Source: an uncultured Collinsella sp.
GTDB taxonomy: Bacteria; Actinomycetota; Coriobacteriia; Coriobacteriales; Coriobacteriaceae
Direction: 5' to 3'
Assembly (NCBI GenBank): GCA_958446785.1
Contig: CAUCXP010000121.1
Location: forward strand, 1 to 5,416
DNA length: 5,416 bases
The notes under the pieces are model-generated. The model searched no databases, was not told the origin of the DNA, and saw only the letters and a program-made list of their open reading frames with translations. A program made the translations under genes and the position numbers. Below, in pieces: positions 5,378 through 5,416 of this stretch (positions are counted from its first letter, which is position 1; each line of letters begins with the position of its first letter).

Positions 5378-5416
5378 ATTCTTTTTCAAATGGTGTTAAT
5401 TCCGCATTTGATTCGA
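5363..5416. other. Foreign-looking AT-rich tail, possible mobile-element end
   Basis: The last 54 bases contain 14 G or C (26%), against about 56% in the 52 bases just before. They do not continue the EttA sequence. TCAAATG (5386-5392) and CATTTGA (5405-5411) form a seven-base inverted repeat. Read on the minus strand, one frame is open throughout (ESNAELTPFEKEFKVQL). It could be the end of an insertion sequence or other element inside ettA, or a chimeric assembly join. I do not recognise the ends of any named element. Confidence 0.35.

Noticed and set aside
1..5416. CRISPR array, phage genes or a defence system
   Set aside because: No regularly spaced repeats were seen. The TatD protein is next to tcdA, not to QatA/B/C-like genes, so a Qat-type defence locus is not supported, and the remaining genes are housekeeping or regulatory.

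Overview
The window looks like chromosomal DNA of a high-GC, Gram-positive-like gut actinobacterium, most probably a coriobacterium close to Collinsella. This rests on GC-rich third positions, strong GGAGG-type ribosome sites at two genes, and the character of the proteins (EttA, a TcdA-TatD pair, an SdpR/SdpI pair). It is an impression from reading, not a database result.

Layout. (1) Bases 2-1039, plus strand: the C-terminal two thirds of an FGGY-family sugar kinase whose start lies outside the window. (2) Bases 1121-2712, minus strand: a two-gene unit transcribed tcdA then tatD, a ThiF/E1-like tRNA threonylcarbamoyladenosine dehydratase followed 14 bases later by a TatD-family metallohydrolase. 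A hairpin at 1070-1109 separates this unit from the convergent kinase. (3) Bases 2713-3011: a busy intergenic region. It holds the tcdA ribosome site and -10 box on the minus strand. On the plus strand it holds an isolated promoter-to-terminator unit of about 95 bases that encodes no credible protein (a candidate small RNA), followed by the promoter and operator-like repeats of the next operon. (4) Bases 3012-3987, plus strand: an SdpR-type ArsR repressor overlapping by 8 bases with an SdpI/DUF1648 membrane protein. This is the repressor/immunity half of the Bacillus sdp module, with no toxin genes in view. (5) Bases 3988-4171: a strong intrinsic terminator with a GCAA tetraloop, a second hairpin upstream of it and an inverted repeat downstream, all before ettA. 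(6) Bases 4172-5377: ettA, an ABC-F ribosome-associated ATPase, broken off early in its second ATPase domain. At about base 5363 GC content drops from about 56% to 26% and the remaining 54 bases do not read as EttA.

Most of the window is ordinary housekeeping and regulatory content. The two places most worth a second look are the candidate small RNA at about 2835-2929 and the junction inside ettA at about 5362/5363. The junction may be the edge of an inserted mobile element or an assembly artefact. I see no CRISPR array, tRNA, rRNA or complete mobile element.
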